NCBI GenBank assembly: GCA_937975715.1
Contig: CALJUA010000146.1
Span: 1 to 11,419, forward strand
Direction: 5' to 3'
DNA length: 11,419 bases
Origin: an uncultured Candidatus Planktophila sp.
GTDB taxonomy: Bacteria; Actinomycetota; Actinomycetes; Nanopelagicales; Nanopelagicaceae
The notes beneath the pieces are model-generated. The model searched no databases. It saw nothing but the letters and a program-made list of their open reading frames with translations, and had not been told where the DNA came from. The stretch's first letter is position 1. Every line of letters begins with the position of its first letter. Made by a program: the position numbers and the translations under genes. Below, piece by piece: positions 1-5,685 of the stretch.

Positions 1-73
1 TTCATCGCTCGACTTGCATGTGTTAAGCACGCCGCCAGCGTTCGTCCTGAGCCAGGATCAAACTCTCCATAGA
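1..73 (-). rRNA. rrs: 16S ribosomal RNA, 5' end (partial)
   Basis: The minus strand carries the universal 16S start AGAGTTTGATCCTGGCTCAG (66-47), followed by GACGAACGCTGGCGGCGTGC and the conserved AACACATGCAAGTCGA segment. The molecule runs off the left edge, so only about 5% of it is present. Aligning AGAGTTTGATC with E. coli position 8 puts the mature 5' end near 73; the exact processing site cannot be read from the sequence. The GACGAACGCTGGCGGCGTGC form is typical of Actinobacteria. It is transcribed in the same direction as the arg/tyrS operon but from its own promoters. Confidence 0.97.
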
Positions 74-96
74 AATGTTTGATCTTTAGCTTTACG

Positions 97-125
97 AGAC
101 AAACAAACTGTCGTTTATTTAGTCT
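97..125 (-). other. pre-16S leader hairpin adjacent to mature 5' end
   Basis: On the minus strand the arms AGACTAAATAAAC (125-113) and GTTTGTTTGTCT (108-97) pair over 12 positions with one bulged T and one G-U pair, leaving a 4-base loop (112-109). It lies about 24 bases before the expected 16S 5' end. A hairpin here could position maturation nucleases, but that role is inferred. Confidence 0.5.
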
Positions 126-152
126 TATTACCAAAGGAAATCAACGAGTATT

Positions 153-184
153 GATACCGAAGTATCGATACTTCATTGAAGTAT
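153..184 (-). other. Paired small hairpins, one with a UUCG tetraloop
   Basis: In the rRNA transcript two hairpins sit one base apart. The first (184-168) has 7-bp arms ATACTTC/GAAGTAT with loop AAT. The second (166-153) is GATAC-UUCG-GUATC, a C(UUCG)G tetraloop, known to be exceptionally stable. The centre also forms an alternative perfect 16-bp palindrome, GAAGTATCGATACTTC (159-174), so the two folds compete. Confidence 0.5.
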
Positions 185-190
185 TTATTT

Positions 191-218
191 ATTGAATGGC
201 TAATTAAAGCCATTCAAT
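191..218 (-). other. Perfect 11-bp stem-loop in rRNA leader (possible RNase III substrate)
   Basis: The arms ATTGAATGGCT (218-208) and AGCCATTCAAT (201-191) are exact reverse complements around the 6-base loop TTAATT. It lies just downstream of the conserved TTGAGAACTCAA motif. It could be a processing stem or part of a longer stem formed with sequence 3' of 16S, which is outside the window. Confidence 0.55.
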
Positions 219-240
219 GGCATTGACTTATGGCACGCTG

Positions 241-277
241 TTGAGTTCTCAAGGTACGGATGCGCACTGCTTCGCAG
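241..277 (-). promoter_or_regulatory. boxB/boxA-like antitermination region of the rRNA leader
   Basis: A short hairpin CTGC-GAA-GCAG (277-267) is followed 14 bases later by TTGAGAACTCAA (252-241), then CAGCGTGCC. The TTGAGAACTCAA block resembles the motif conserved in actinobacterial rRNA leaders, where a boxB-like hairpin and a boxA element bind Nus factors for antitermination. The assignment is by resemblance to my recollection of mycobacterial and streptomycete leaders; the exact boxA limits are uncertain. Confidence 0.5.
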
Positions 278-308
278 AATCTCTTCTACTTTTCAGGGCA
301 GACCGCAA

Positions 309-338
309 AACCTAGTCCATCGAACCTTTGCAGGTCAA
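309..338 (-). promoter_or_regulatory. rRNA promoter P2 (proximal)
   Basis: The -35 element TTGACC (338-333) is separated by 18 bases from TAGGTT (314-309), a TANNNT-type -10. The -35 sits in a 14-base block, GCCGATTTGACCTG, repeated exactly at the upstream promoter P1. The -10 matches consensus less well than P1's. Transcription should begin near 302, giving a leader of about 230 bases before 16S. Confidence 0.6.
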
Positions 339-344
339 ATCGGC
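331..344 (-). repeat. 14-bp direct repeat copy B (P2 -35 block)
   Basis: GCCGATTTGACCTG on the minus strand is identical to the copy at 458-445. Each copy contains the -35 TTGACC, and the two copies are 114 bases apart. The shared context suggests a duplicated promoter or a shared upstream recognition sequence. Confidence 0.85.
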
Positions 345-423
345 TAGATCTTAGGTACTTCTGCTGTACGGCCGTTTTTAGCGCTTTTACGCGAATTTCG
401 TACGTTCCACAGCAAGGAGCGTA

Positions 424-452
424 ACTATAGGTGGCTCCACCTGACAGGTCAA
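424..452 (-). promoter_or_regulatory. rRNA promoter P1 (distal, strong)
   Basis: The -35 TTGACC (452-447) and -10 TATAGT (429-424) each match the sigma-70/HrdB consensus at five of six positions, and their 17-base spacing is optimal. The predicted start is near 417, about 344 bases before 16S. It lies directly downstream of the tyrS terminator, so rRNA synthesis is insulated from the arg operon. The spacer contains an unusual inverted repeat that overlaps both promoter elements (separate entry). Confidence 0.75.
429..449 (-). repeat. Overlapping inverted repeats inside P1 (possible operator)
   Basis: Two inverted repeats share a half-site: ACCTG-T-CAGGT (449-439), which overlaps the -35, and AGGTGG-AG-CCACCT (442-429), whose last base is the first base of the -10. 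Nothing equivalent is present in the P2 spacer. Operators in promoter spacers often look like this, but no regulator can be named from the sequence, and the symmetry may be chance. Confidence 0.4.
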
Positions 453-458
453 ATCGGC
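445..458 (-). repeat. 14-bp direct repeat copy A (P1 -35 block)
   Basis: GCCGATTTGACCTG on the minus strand is an exact copy of 344-331 and contains the P1 -35 hexamer. Flanking bases differ immediately on both sides. Confidence 0.85.
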
Positions 459-513
459 ACATGACCAATTGAGCTAAATTCGGGGTGAGATGGCTCATAT
501 ATCCCGTAAATAG

Positions 514-553
514 CAAAAACCTCACTTTTTATGCGTAAAAAGTGAGGTTTTTG
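514..553 (-). terminator. Intrinsic terminator after tyrS (symmetric)
   Basis: Perfect 18-bp arms (553-536 and 531-514) flank a 4-base loop. The stem core is CCTCAC/GTGAGG. A run of five A at the base of one arm pairs with five T at the base of the other, so an RNA from either strand ends in a U tract. It begins 13 bases after the tyrS stop codon and precedes rRNA promoter P1, so it most likely ends the arg-tyrS transcript. It could also stop antisense transcription entering from the rRNA side. Confidence 0.88.
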
Positions 554-565
554 AGTTAAAGAGAA

Positions 566-1852
566 TTAGGAGATGAGTTCTACTGCAGCGAGATCGCGCT
601 TTCCCTTACGTAAAAGTGCATATTTTCCGCATAAAAAGTGGCTTTTTTCGAGCTTGAAATCCTCTGATGGAACTTTTTCATTGTTGAGATATGCGCCACT
701 CTCCTTGACGATGCGACGAGCTGCAGATTTCGAATCAACAACACCAGTAGCAGCGAGAAGATCAACCCATGTAGGTAGCTCCTCCCCTGCCTTCACTGTT
801 GTGCGAGGAAGTTCTGCAATTGCGGATGCAAGTGTTGCTTCATCAAGTTCTGCAAGATCTGCTTGACCGAATAATGCACGTGCTGCAACTTCAACACGTT
901 GAGCAATCTCAGGTGAATGCACAAGTGAAGTTAATTCACGTGCAAGTGCACGATGTGCTTCACGTGCACCAGGGTTTTCATTATGAGTCTTCTCAAGTTC
1001 TTCAATCTCTTCACGAGTTTTAAATGAAAATGTTTTAATGAATTTGATGACATCTGCATCATCAGAGTTCAACCAATATTGGAAGAATGCGTAAGGTGAA
1101 GTCATCTCAGGGTCAAGCCAGACAGAACCGCCCGCTGTCTTTCCAAACTTTGTGCCATCTGCCTTTGTAAGAAGTGGAACTGTAAGCGCATGTGCACTAC
1201 CGCCTTCTGCACGCCGAATGAGATCAAGACCTGCAGTGATATTTCCCCACTGATCTGAACCACCAATTTGCAACGTACAGTTACTGCGTCGGAATAGCTC
1301 AAGATAATCCATTGATTGCAATACTTGATATGAGAATTCTGTATAGGAGATTCCATCTTTCTCTAAACGAGAAGATACAGAATCTTTATTGAGCATCTGA
1401 TTTACGCTGAAGTGCTTTCCAATATCGCGCAAGAATGCGATTGTAGAAAGAGGCGCTGTCCAATCTAAGTTATTGGCCATCGTTGCTGGGTTGTGCGTTG
1501 TTTCAAAGTCCATAAATTTCGAGAGTTGAAGCTTGATGCGGTTAACCCATTGTTCGACTATTGCTGTGTCATTGAGCGAACGTTCATCATTGCGACCACT
1601 AGGGTCTCCGACAAGTCCAGTCGCTCCCCCAACAAGAAGGATTGGATTATGCCCCGCCAACTGGAAGCGACGCATCACAAGAAGTGGGACCAGGTTTCCG
1701 ACGTGAATACTGGGCGCAGTTGGATCGGTACCAAGATAGAGAGTGACAGGCTTTTTGAGAGATTCGCGGAGAGCGGCTTCATCTGTCGTCTGAGCAATAA
1801 GCCCACGCCACTTCAGATCATCAAGCAGGTCATTGTTTATTGCGGTCATCAT
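566..1852 (-). CDS. tyrS: Tyrosyl-tRNA synthetase
   Basis: This class I synthetase attaches tyrosine to tRNA-Tyr in the cytoplasm. The 428-residue length is normal for the bacterial TyrS family. The Rossmann catalytic domain carries the HIGH-type motif HVGN (50-53), GDPSGR (82-87), the tyrosine-pocket segment YTEFSYQ (170-176), GSDQWGN (199-204 region) and the KMSKS-type loop KFGKT (235-239). A C-terminal S4-like RNA-binding domain occupies roughly 360-425. The start is ATGATG; the first ATG overlaps the argH stop by four bases (ATGA), and the second would begin at 1849. No strong Shine-Dalgarno is visible, so translation is probably coupled to argH. No convincing private promoter was seen in the argH end, so it appears to be the last gene of the arg operon. 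Confidence 0.97.
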   Translation of the reverse strand: MMTAINNDLLDDLKWRGLIAQTTDEAALRESLKKPVTLYLGTDPTAPSIHVGNLVPLLVMRRFQLAGHNPILLVGGATGLVGDPSGRNDERSLNDTAIVEQWVNRIKLQLSKFMDFETTHNPATMANNLDWTAPLSTIAFLRDIGKHFSVNQMLNKDSVSSRLEKDGISYTEFSYQVLQSMDYLELFRRSNCTLQIGGSDQWGNITAGLDLIRRAEGGSAHALTVPLLTKADGTKFGKTAGGSVWLDPEMTSPYAFFQYWLNSDDADVIKFIKTFSFKTREEIEELEKTHNENPGAREAHRALARELTSLVHSPEIAQRVEVAARALFGQADLAELDEATLASAIAELPRTTVKAGEELPTWVDLLAATGVVDSKSAARRIVKESGAYLNNEKVPSEDFKLEKSHFLCGKYALLRKGKRDLAAVELIS

Positions 1853-3276
1853 GCACCCATCATGGCCGAGAAGGCCTTGTTCTTGTCGCCGAATTTCTTC
1901 TCATCGGCCTGGACTGTGGACTTTAAGCTTTCAATTTGTTGAGCAAATGATTGTGGAGATGTTCCACCAATAGTTGTGCGAGATGCCAACGCGCCATGCA
2001 CCGTCAGAACTTCTCGAACATCAGGAAGTAGAGATGGGTGGATATGAACAAGCTCTGCATCTGTTAATTGATGCAGCTGGCGCCCAGATGACTCGCAGAG
2101 AGCAACACACTTACCAGCTGCCTCATGCGCATGGGCAAAGGGAACATGGGCACGTACAAGGTAATCCGCAATCTCAGTTGCTAACGAGAAACCAAGCGGT
2201 GCAGCAAGTGCCATCTTTTCGCGATCGAAATCTGTTGTTTCAACCATCCCAGTTACCGCTGGAAGAACAAGTAGCACAGTATCGATTGAATCAAAGAGCG
2301 GTTCTTTATCTTCTTGAAGATCGCGGTTGTATGCAAATGGAAGACCCTTGAGTGTGGTGAGCAATCCAGTGAGATTACCTACGAGACGACCGGCCTTACC
2401 GCGAGCAAGTTCTGCCATATCGGGATTCTTCTTCTGTGGCATGATCGATGAACCCGTTGAATAAGCATCGGCAACTTTCGCCCAACCAAATTCAGTTGTA
2501 GCCCAGATGCACCACTCCTCCCCTATTCGAGAGAGATGGCTGCCGACCATTGCGAGAATGAAGAGCGCCTCTGCAACAAAATCACGATCTGATACGCCAT
2601 CGATGCTATTTGCAGCAGATGATGTGAATCCAAGAGCTGCAGCTGTTTTCTCTGGTGCTAATGGAAGCGATGATCCAGCGAGTGCGCCTGATCCAAGTGG
2701 GCTTACAGAAGTGCGTGCAATCCAATCGTTGATGCGATCGAGGTCGCGGGCAAATGCATGTGCATGCTTTGAGATTTCATGACCAAAGAGAATTGGTTGT
2801 GCATGCTGAAGATGCGTAAATCCTGGCGCGGTTGCATCACCGTACTCTTCAGCTTTAGCAATCAGTGCGCCTTGAAGGGCCAAAATTTGTTCTGCGACAG
2901 CGAGCATGTGATCAATTGCGTAGAGGCGAAGGTCTGTTGTGACCTGGTCATTACGTGAACGGCCAGCACGAAGCGAACCTCCGATATCGCCCAACTTTTC
3001 AGTCAGCCCACGCTCGAGAGCAGAGTGAACGTCTTCATCGCTATCGATTGCTTGGAAAGCTCCGGTTGCGACCTCTGAGATGAGCTCCTTAAGCGCACCT
3101 CGGATTGCAGAGGCCACTTCGCTCTTGAGAAGGCCGCTGGATTCGAGAATATCGAGGTGGGCCAATGATGAACGCAGGTCATATGGAGCCAAACGCCAAT
3201 CAAAGTGGACGCTACGAGAGAGGGCAAAGACGGCATCTGCCGGCCCATCAGAGAATCGACCGCCCCAGAGCGCCAT
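1849..3276 (-). CDS. argH: Argininosuccinate lyase
   Basis: This enzyme splits argininosuccinate into arginine and fumarate, the last step of arginine synthesis. It belongs to the fumarase/aspartase superfamily and acts as a homotetramer in the cytoplasm. The 475 residues match the usual ~460-480. Visible motifs are the start MALWGGRF, RSRNDQ (106-111), THLQHAQP (154-161) with the expected catalytic His158, and the superfamily signature GSSIMPQKKNPD (275-286) with its catalytic serine. The ATG overlaps the argR stop as TAATG, with a possible Shine-Dalgarno GAAAGG about 9 bases upstream. argG, which makes its substrate and normally sits between argR and argH in actinobacterial clusters, is missing here. 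Confidence 0.97.
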   Translation of the reverse strand: MALWGGRFSDGPADAVFALSRSVHFDWRLAPYDLRSSLAHLDILESSGLLKSEVASAIRGALKELISEVATGAFQAIDSDEDVHSALERGLTEKLGDIGGSLRAGRSRNDQVTTDLRLYAIDHMLAVAEQILALQGALIAKAEEYGDATAPGFTHLQHAQPILFGHEISKHAHAFARDLDRINDWIARTSVSPLGSGALAGSSLPLAPEKTAAALGFTSSAANSIDGVSDRDFVAEALFILAMVGSHLSRIGEEWCIWATTEFGWAKVADAYSTGSSIMPQKKNPDMAELARGKAGRLVGNLTGLLTTLKGLPFAYNRDLQEDKEPLFDSIDTVLLVLPAVTGMVETTDFDREKMALAAPLGFSLATEIADYLVRAHVPFAHAHEAAGKCVALCESSGRQLHQLTDAELVHIHPSLLPDVREVLTVHGALASRTTIGGTSPQSFAQQIESLKSTVQADEKKFGDKNKAFSAMMGA

Positions 3277-3731
3277 TACTTACGACCTTTCTTACCGTCA
3301 CGATAGGAGAGCAATTCTTTCGCGAGTTCGCCTCCGCCGCTGGCTTTTCGGGAGACTACTAAAACCGTGTCGTCACCAGCGATAGTTCCGATAATTGACT
3401 TCAAACCTGAGTGATCGAGAGCGCTTGCCAAGAACTGCGCTCCCCCAGGTGGAGTTCGTACGACAGCAAGATTTCCACTGGATTCAACAGAGAGGATGAG
3501 ATCGCCTGGCAAGGGCATCGATCTCGCCATGGAATCGCTATCGCTCTCGGCGATGATGTAACCATTGCGACCGCGTACTGCACCGATTTCTTCGAGATCG
3601 CGGCTGGCTGTTGTTTGTGTGACAACAAAACCTTTCTTCTTTAATTCTCTTACCAAATCTCCTTGCGAGGAAATCTTTCCTGCCTTAATAAGTGCAATCG
3701 CTTGTGCGCGACGAGCTACAACTGTTGACAT
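3276..3731 (-). CDS. argR: Arginine repressor ArgR
   Basis: This arginine-sensing transcription factor binds ARG boxes as a hexamer and represses biosynthesis. The 151 residues match the family. The N-terminal winged helix-turn-helix (about 1-60) includes the recognition segment QTTASRDLEEIGAV (39-52). The C-terminal oligomerisation and arginine-binding domain has GTIAGDDT (115-122), whose Asp120/Asp121 correspond to the arginine-contacting pair. The C-terminus is lysine/arginine-rich. It is joined to argD by TAATG, with the possible Shine-Dalgarno GAGGTG 8 bases before the ATG. Lying inside the operon it probably controls, it is expected to be autoregulated through the two boxes before argC. 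argF normally lies between argD and argR but is absent. Confidence 0.96.
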   Translation of the reverse strand: MSTVVARRAQAIALIKAGKISSQGDLVRELKKKGFVVTQTTASRDLEEIGAVRGRNGYIIAESDSDSMARSMPLPGDLILSVESSGNLAVVRTPPGGAQFLASALDHSGLKSIIGTIAGDDTVLVVSRKASGGGELAKELLSYRDGKKGRK

Positions 3732-4885
3732 TATTTCTGCACCTCGTGCACGCTTTCAGTAAATACCTTCAGGAACTTTGCGACATCTCGATCTGTGACA
3801 ATCAGAGGTGGTGCGATACGAATAACGGTTTCGCTATTTCCATTAACGAGAACTCCGTTCTTCTGGCACTCAAGTGCAACCTTCTTTGCAATGGGTTGCG
3901 AGAATTCAATTCCAATGAGAAGTCCAGCGCCTCTGACAGATTTGACGCCTTCAATCAGTGCAAGATCGGCCATTAACTCAACACCGACAGCGCTGACTCT
4001 CTTTAAGAGTGAACTCCTTTCAATAGTTTCGATTACAGCGAGAGCTGCTGCAGTTGCAACTGGATTTCCACCGAATGTTGAGCCGTGATCACCTGCCTGG
4101 AAAAGTTGGGATGCGTCACCGAGTGCGATCATCGCGCCAAGTGGAAGGCCGCCACCTAGACCCTTTGCCAATGTAATGACATCAGGTTTGATTCCTGAAT
4201 ATTCATAACCAAACCAGTCACCGGTGCGACCCATACCTGTCTGTACGCAGTCAAAGACCAGCAATGCGCCAGTTTCATCACAGAGTTCGCGAAGTGCCTG
4301 CAAGTAGCCATGGGGCGGAACAATGACGCCGGCTTCTCCCATGATTGGCTCAACGATTACCATTGCAGTTTTCTTATTGACCTTCTTTAACATCGCACCC
4401 ATATCGCCATAAGGAACGTGGGTGATCCCTTTAATCAGTGGCTTAAATGCATCGCTCTTTGATGGCTGGCCTGTCAACGAGAGCGCTCCCATGGTGCGCC
4501 CGTGGAATGAATCCTTCGTTGCCACTATTCGAGTGCGACCTGTCTTGCGTGAGAGCTTTAGCGCTGCTTCATTAGCTTCTGCACCTGAGTTGCAGAAGAA
4601 AACTCGCGCCTGCTTATCTCCCGTCATGGCTGCCAACTTTGTTGCAAGTGCAATCACATTGGGATGAGCATAGAAATTACTGACATGGCCAAGAGTTGCG
4701 ATCTGCTTTGACACTGCCTTCACAACTGCAGGATGTGCATGACCTAGAACATTTGTAGCAATGCCTGCCAGAAAGTCAAGGTATTGAACTCCCTTTACGT
4801 CGGTCACTGAAGCCCCTTTTCCAGAGACGAGCTCAATGGTGGGAGTTCCATAATTTGATTGAAGTGATTTTGTCCAAGCCTTCAT
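3731..4885 (-). CDS. argD: Acetylornithine aminotransferase
   Basis: This PLP-dependent class III aminotransferase interconverts N-acetylglutamate semialdehyde and N-acetylornithine, using glutamate as amino donor. The 384 residues are within the normal range. Visible features are the PLP phosphate segment NSGAEANEAALK (99-110), SFHGRT (126-131), EPIMGEAGV (179-187), Asp212 expected to contact the pyridine nitrogen, and the Schiff-base lysine Lys241 in TLAKGLGGGLP. An oddity is DCVQTG (212-217), where the family usually has DEVQTG. The start codon overlaps the argB stop (ATGA). A related family member, such as a succinylornithine or ornithine aminotransferase, is possible on sequence alone, but the arg context favours ArgD. 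Confidence 0.96.
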   Translation of the reverse strand: MKAWTKSLQSNYGTPTIELVSGKGASVTDVKGVQYLDFLAGIATNVLGHAHPAVVKAVSKQIATLGHVSNFYAHPNVIALATKLAAMTGDKQARVFFCNSGAEANEAALKLSRKTGRTRIVATKDSFHGRTMGALSLTGQPSKSDAFKPLIKGITHVPYGDMGAMLKKVNKKTAMVIVEPIMGEAGVIVPPHGYLQALRELCDETGALLVFDCVQTGMGRTGDWFGYEYSGIKPDVITLAKGLGGGLPLGAMIALGDASQLFQAGDHGSTFGGNPVATAAALAVIETIERSSLLKRVSAVGVELMADLALIEGVKSVRGAGLLIGIEFSQPIAKKVALECQKNGVLVNGNSETVIRIAPPLIVTDRDVAKFLKVFTESVHEVQK

Positions 4886-5685
4886 GCGACCACCAACGTT
4901 CCTCCTGTATGAGCCAACGCTTGTGCGAAAGCTTCTGGATTTGTTCCATCAATAATTCGAACTGCCGTTGCTCCAGCCTTAATTGCATCGAGACAAGCTT
5001 GAACCTTCGGCGCCATACCTTCTGCAAAGGTAGCTTTGATGCTCTCAAGTTCTTCAGAGCAGATTGCATCAATCAGCGAATCCTTATCCGGCCAATTGCG
5101 GTAAATGCCGGGCACATCAGTCATGATGATCAACTCTTTCGCTGACAGTGCACCTGCAACTGCAGCTGCAGCAATATCGGCATTGACGTTTAGTCCCCCA
5201 TTGCTCTCGAGGTCATTTGCGACAGGAGAAATAACTGGGACCACACCTTTTTCAAGCAAGATTTCGATTGCAGTGGGATCAACCTTCTCCACTTCGCCTA
5301 CCAGTCCGAGATCGGCTGATTCTCCGTTAACCAAAGTCTTTTGTCGCTTTGCGAAGATTGTTCCTGAATGACGACCAGATATCGCAAGAGCAGCTACACC
5401 GGACTTAGTAAGAGTGGATGCGACTTCTGGCCCCACTTCATTGGAGAGAACGCGCTCAACAATCTCGAAGGTCTCTGGAGTCGTAACTCGAAACCCTCCA
5501 ATGAAAGTTGATTCAATCCCTGCACTCTTGAGAGCAGCATTGATCTGAGGGCCACCGCCGTGGACAACAACTACCTGAAGCCCCTGAGCAACTGCAGAAG
5601 CCAATTTCTTTCCGAATGCACCGTCGTTGTCGCTCATGGCATGGCCACCAAATTTAATGACAAGAATGTTCGGGGCGGCCATCAT
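4882..5685 (-). CDS. argB: Acetylglutamate kinase (short form)
   Basis: This enzyme phosphorylates N-acetylglutamate with ATP, the second step of arginine synthesis. It is an amino acid kinase family protein. Visible motifs are KFGG (11-14), VVHGGGPQI (40-48), GGFRVT (63-68), NVNADIAA, TDVPGI and EGMAPKV. At 267 residues it is nearer the 258-residue, arginine-insensitive E. coli enzyme than the ~290-320-residue actinobacterial enzymes. It begins almost at the first beta strand, so there is no N-terminal helix, and its C-terminus ends THTGGTLVVA-like without the (E/H)-x-F-T-x-x-G-x-G-T signature of arginine-inhibited enzymes. Upstream, the frame meets a TGA stop (5718-5716) without an ATG or GTG, so the short N-terminus is not an annotation error. 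Starts at ATGATG overlapping the argJ stop. Confidence 0.95.
   Translation of the reverse strand: MMAAPNILVIKFGGHAMSDNDGAFGKKLASAVAQGLQVVVVHGGGPQINAALKSAGIESTFIGGFRVTTPETFEIVERVLSNEVGPEVASTLTKSGVAALAISGRHSGTIFAKRQKTLVNGESADLGLVGEVEKVDPTAIEILLEKGVVPVISPVANDLESNGGLNVNADIAAAAVAGALSAKELIIMTDVPGIYRNWPDKDSLIDAICSEELESIKATFAEGMAPKVQACLDAIKAGATAVRIIDGTNPEAFAQALAHTGGTLVVA

Larger units (their letters stand above)
74..417 (-). other. rRNA operon 5' leader (pre-16S transcribed spacer)
   Basis: This is the stretch between rRNA promoter P1 and the 16S 5' end; with the promoters it fills the gene-free 74-565 gap. It contains, in transcript order: promoter P2 (338-309), a small boxB-like hairpin (277-267), the conserved motif TTGAGAACTCAA (252-241), an 11-bp perfect hairpin (218-191), two small hairpins (184-168 and 166-153), and a 12-bp bulged hairpin (125-97) just before 16S. 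Such leaders direct antitermination and RNase III processing of pre-rRNA in bacteria. I see no protein-coding gene here. The 286-525 minus-strand open frame lies across both promoters and is rejected. Confidence 0.8.

Noticed and set aside
462..475. AGCTCAATTGGTCA resembles the D-arm of a tRNA
   Set aside because: There is no GAGC to close the D-stem, no anticodon arm and no TTCGA loop at the right distance. A 7-base match CGAATTT/AAATTCG exists, but the arms between do not fold. The stretch is better explained as upstream sequence of P1.
286..525. 79-residue open reading frame on the minus strand between tyrS and 16S
   Set aside because: It begins inside the tyrS terminator, runs through both rRNA promoters, has no recognisable domain or Shine-Dalgarno, and its length is compatible with chance.
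616..641. TGCATATTTTCCGCATAAA near the 3' end of tyrS looks like an ARG box
   Set aside because: The half-sites do not form a proper palindrome at the right spacing, and it lies deep in coding sequence with no promoter. It encodes the conserved C-terminal residues of TyrS.
629..641. GCATAAAAAGTGG in tyrS is similar to one arm of the downstream terminator
   Set aside because: The match is short and AT-rich and lies in the tyrS reading frame. A switch between the two is conceivable but not supported.
573..3762. Plus-strand open frames opposite tyrS, argH and argR (for example 573-866, 1493-1942, 1974-2351)
   Set aside because: They are antisense shadows of genes with clear family motifs, contain no recognisable domains, and have low-complexity composition typical of reverse-frame reading.
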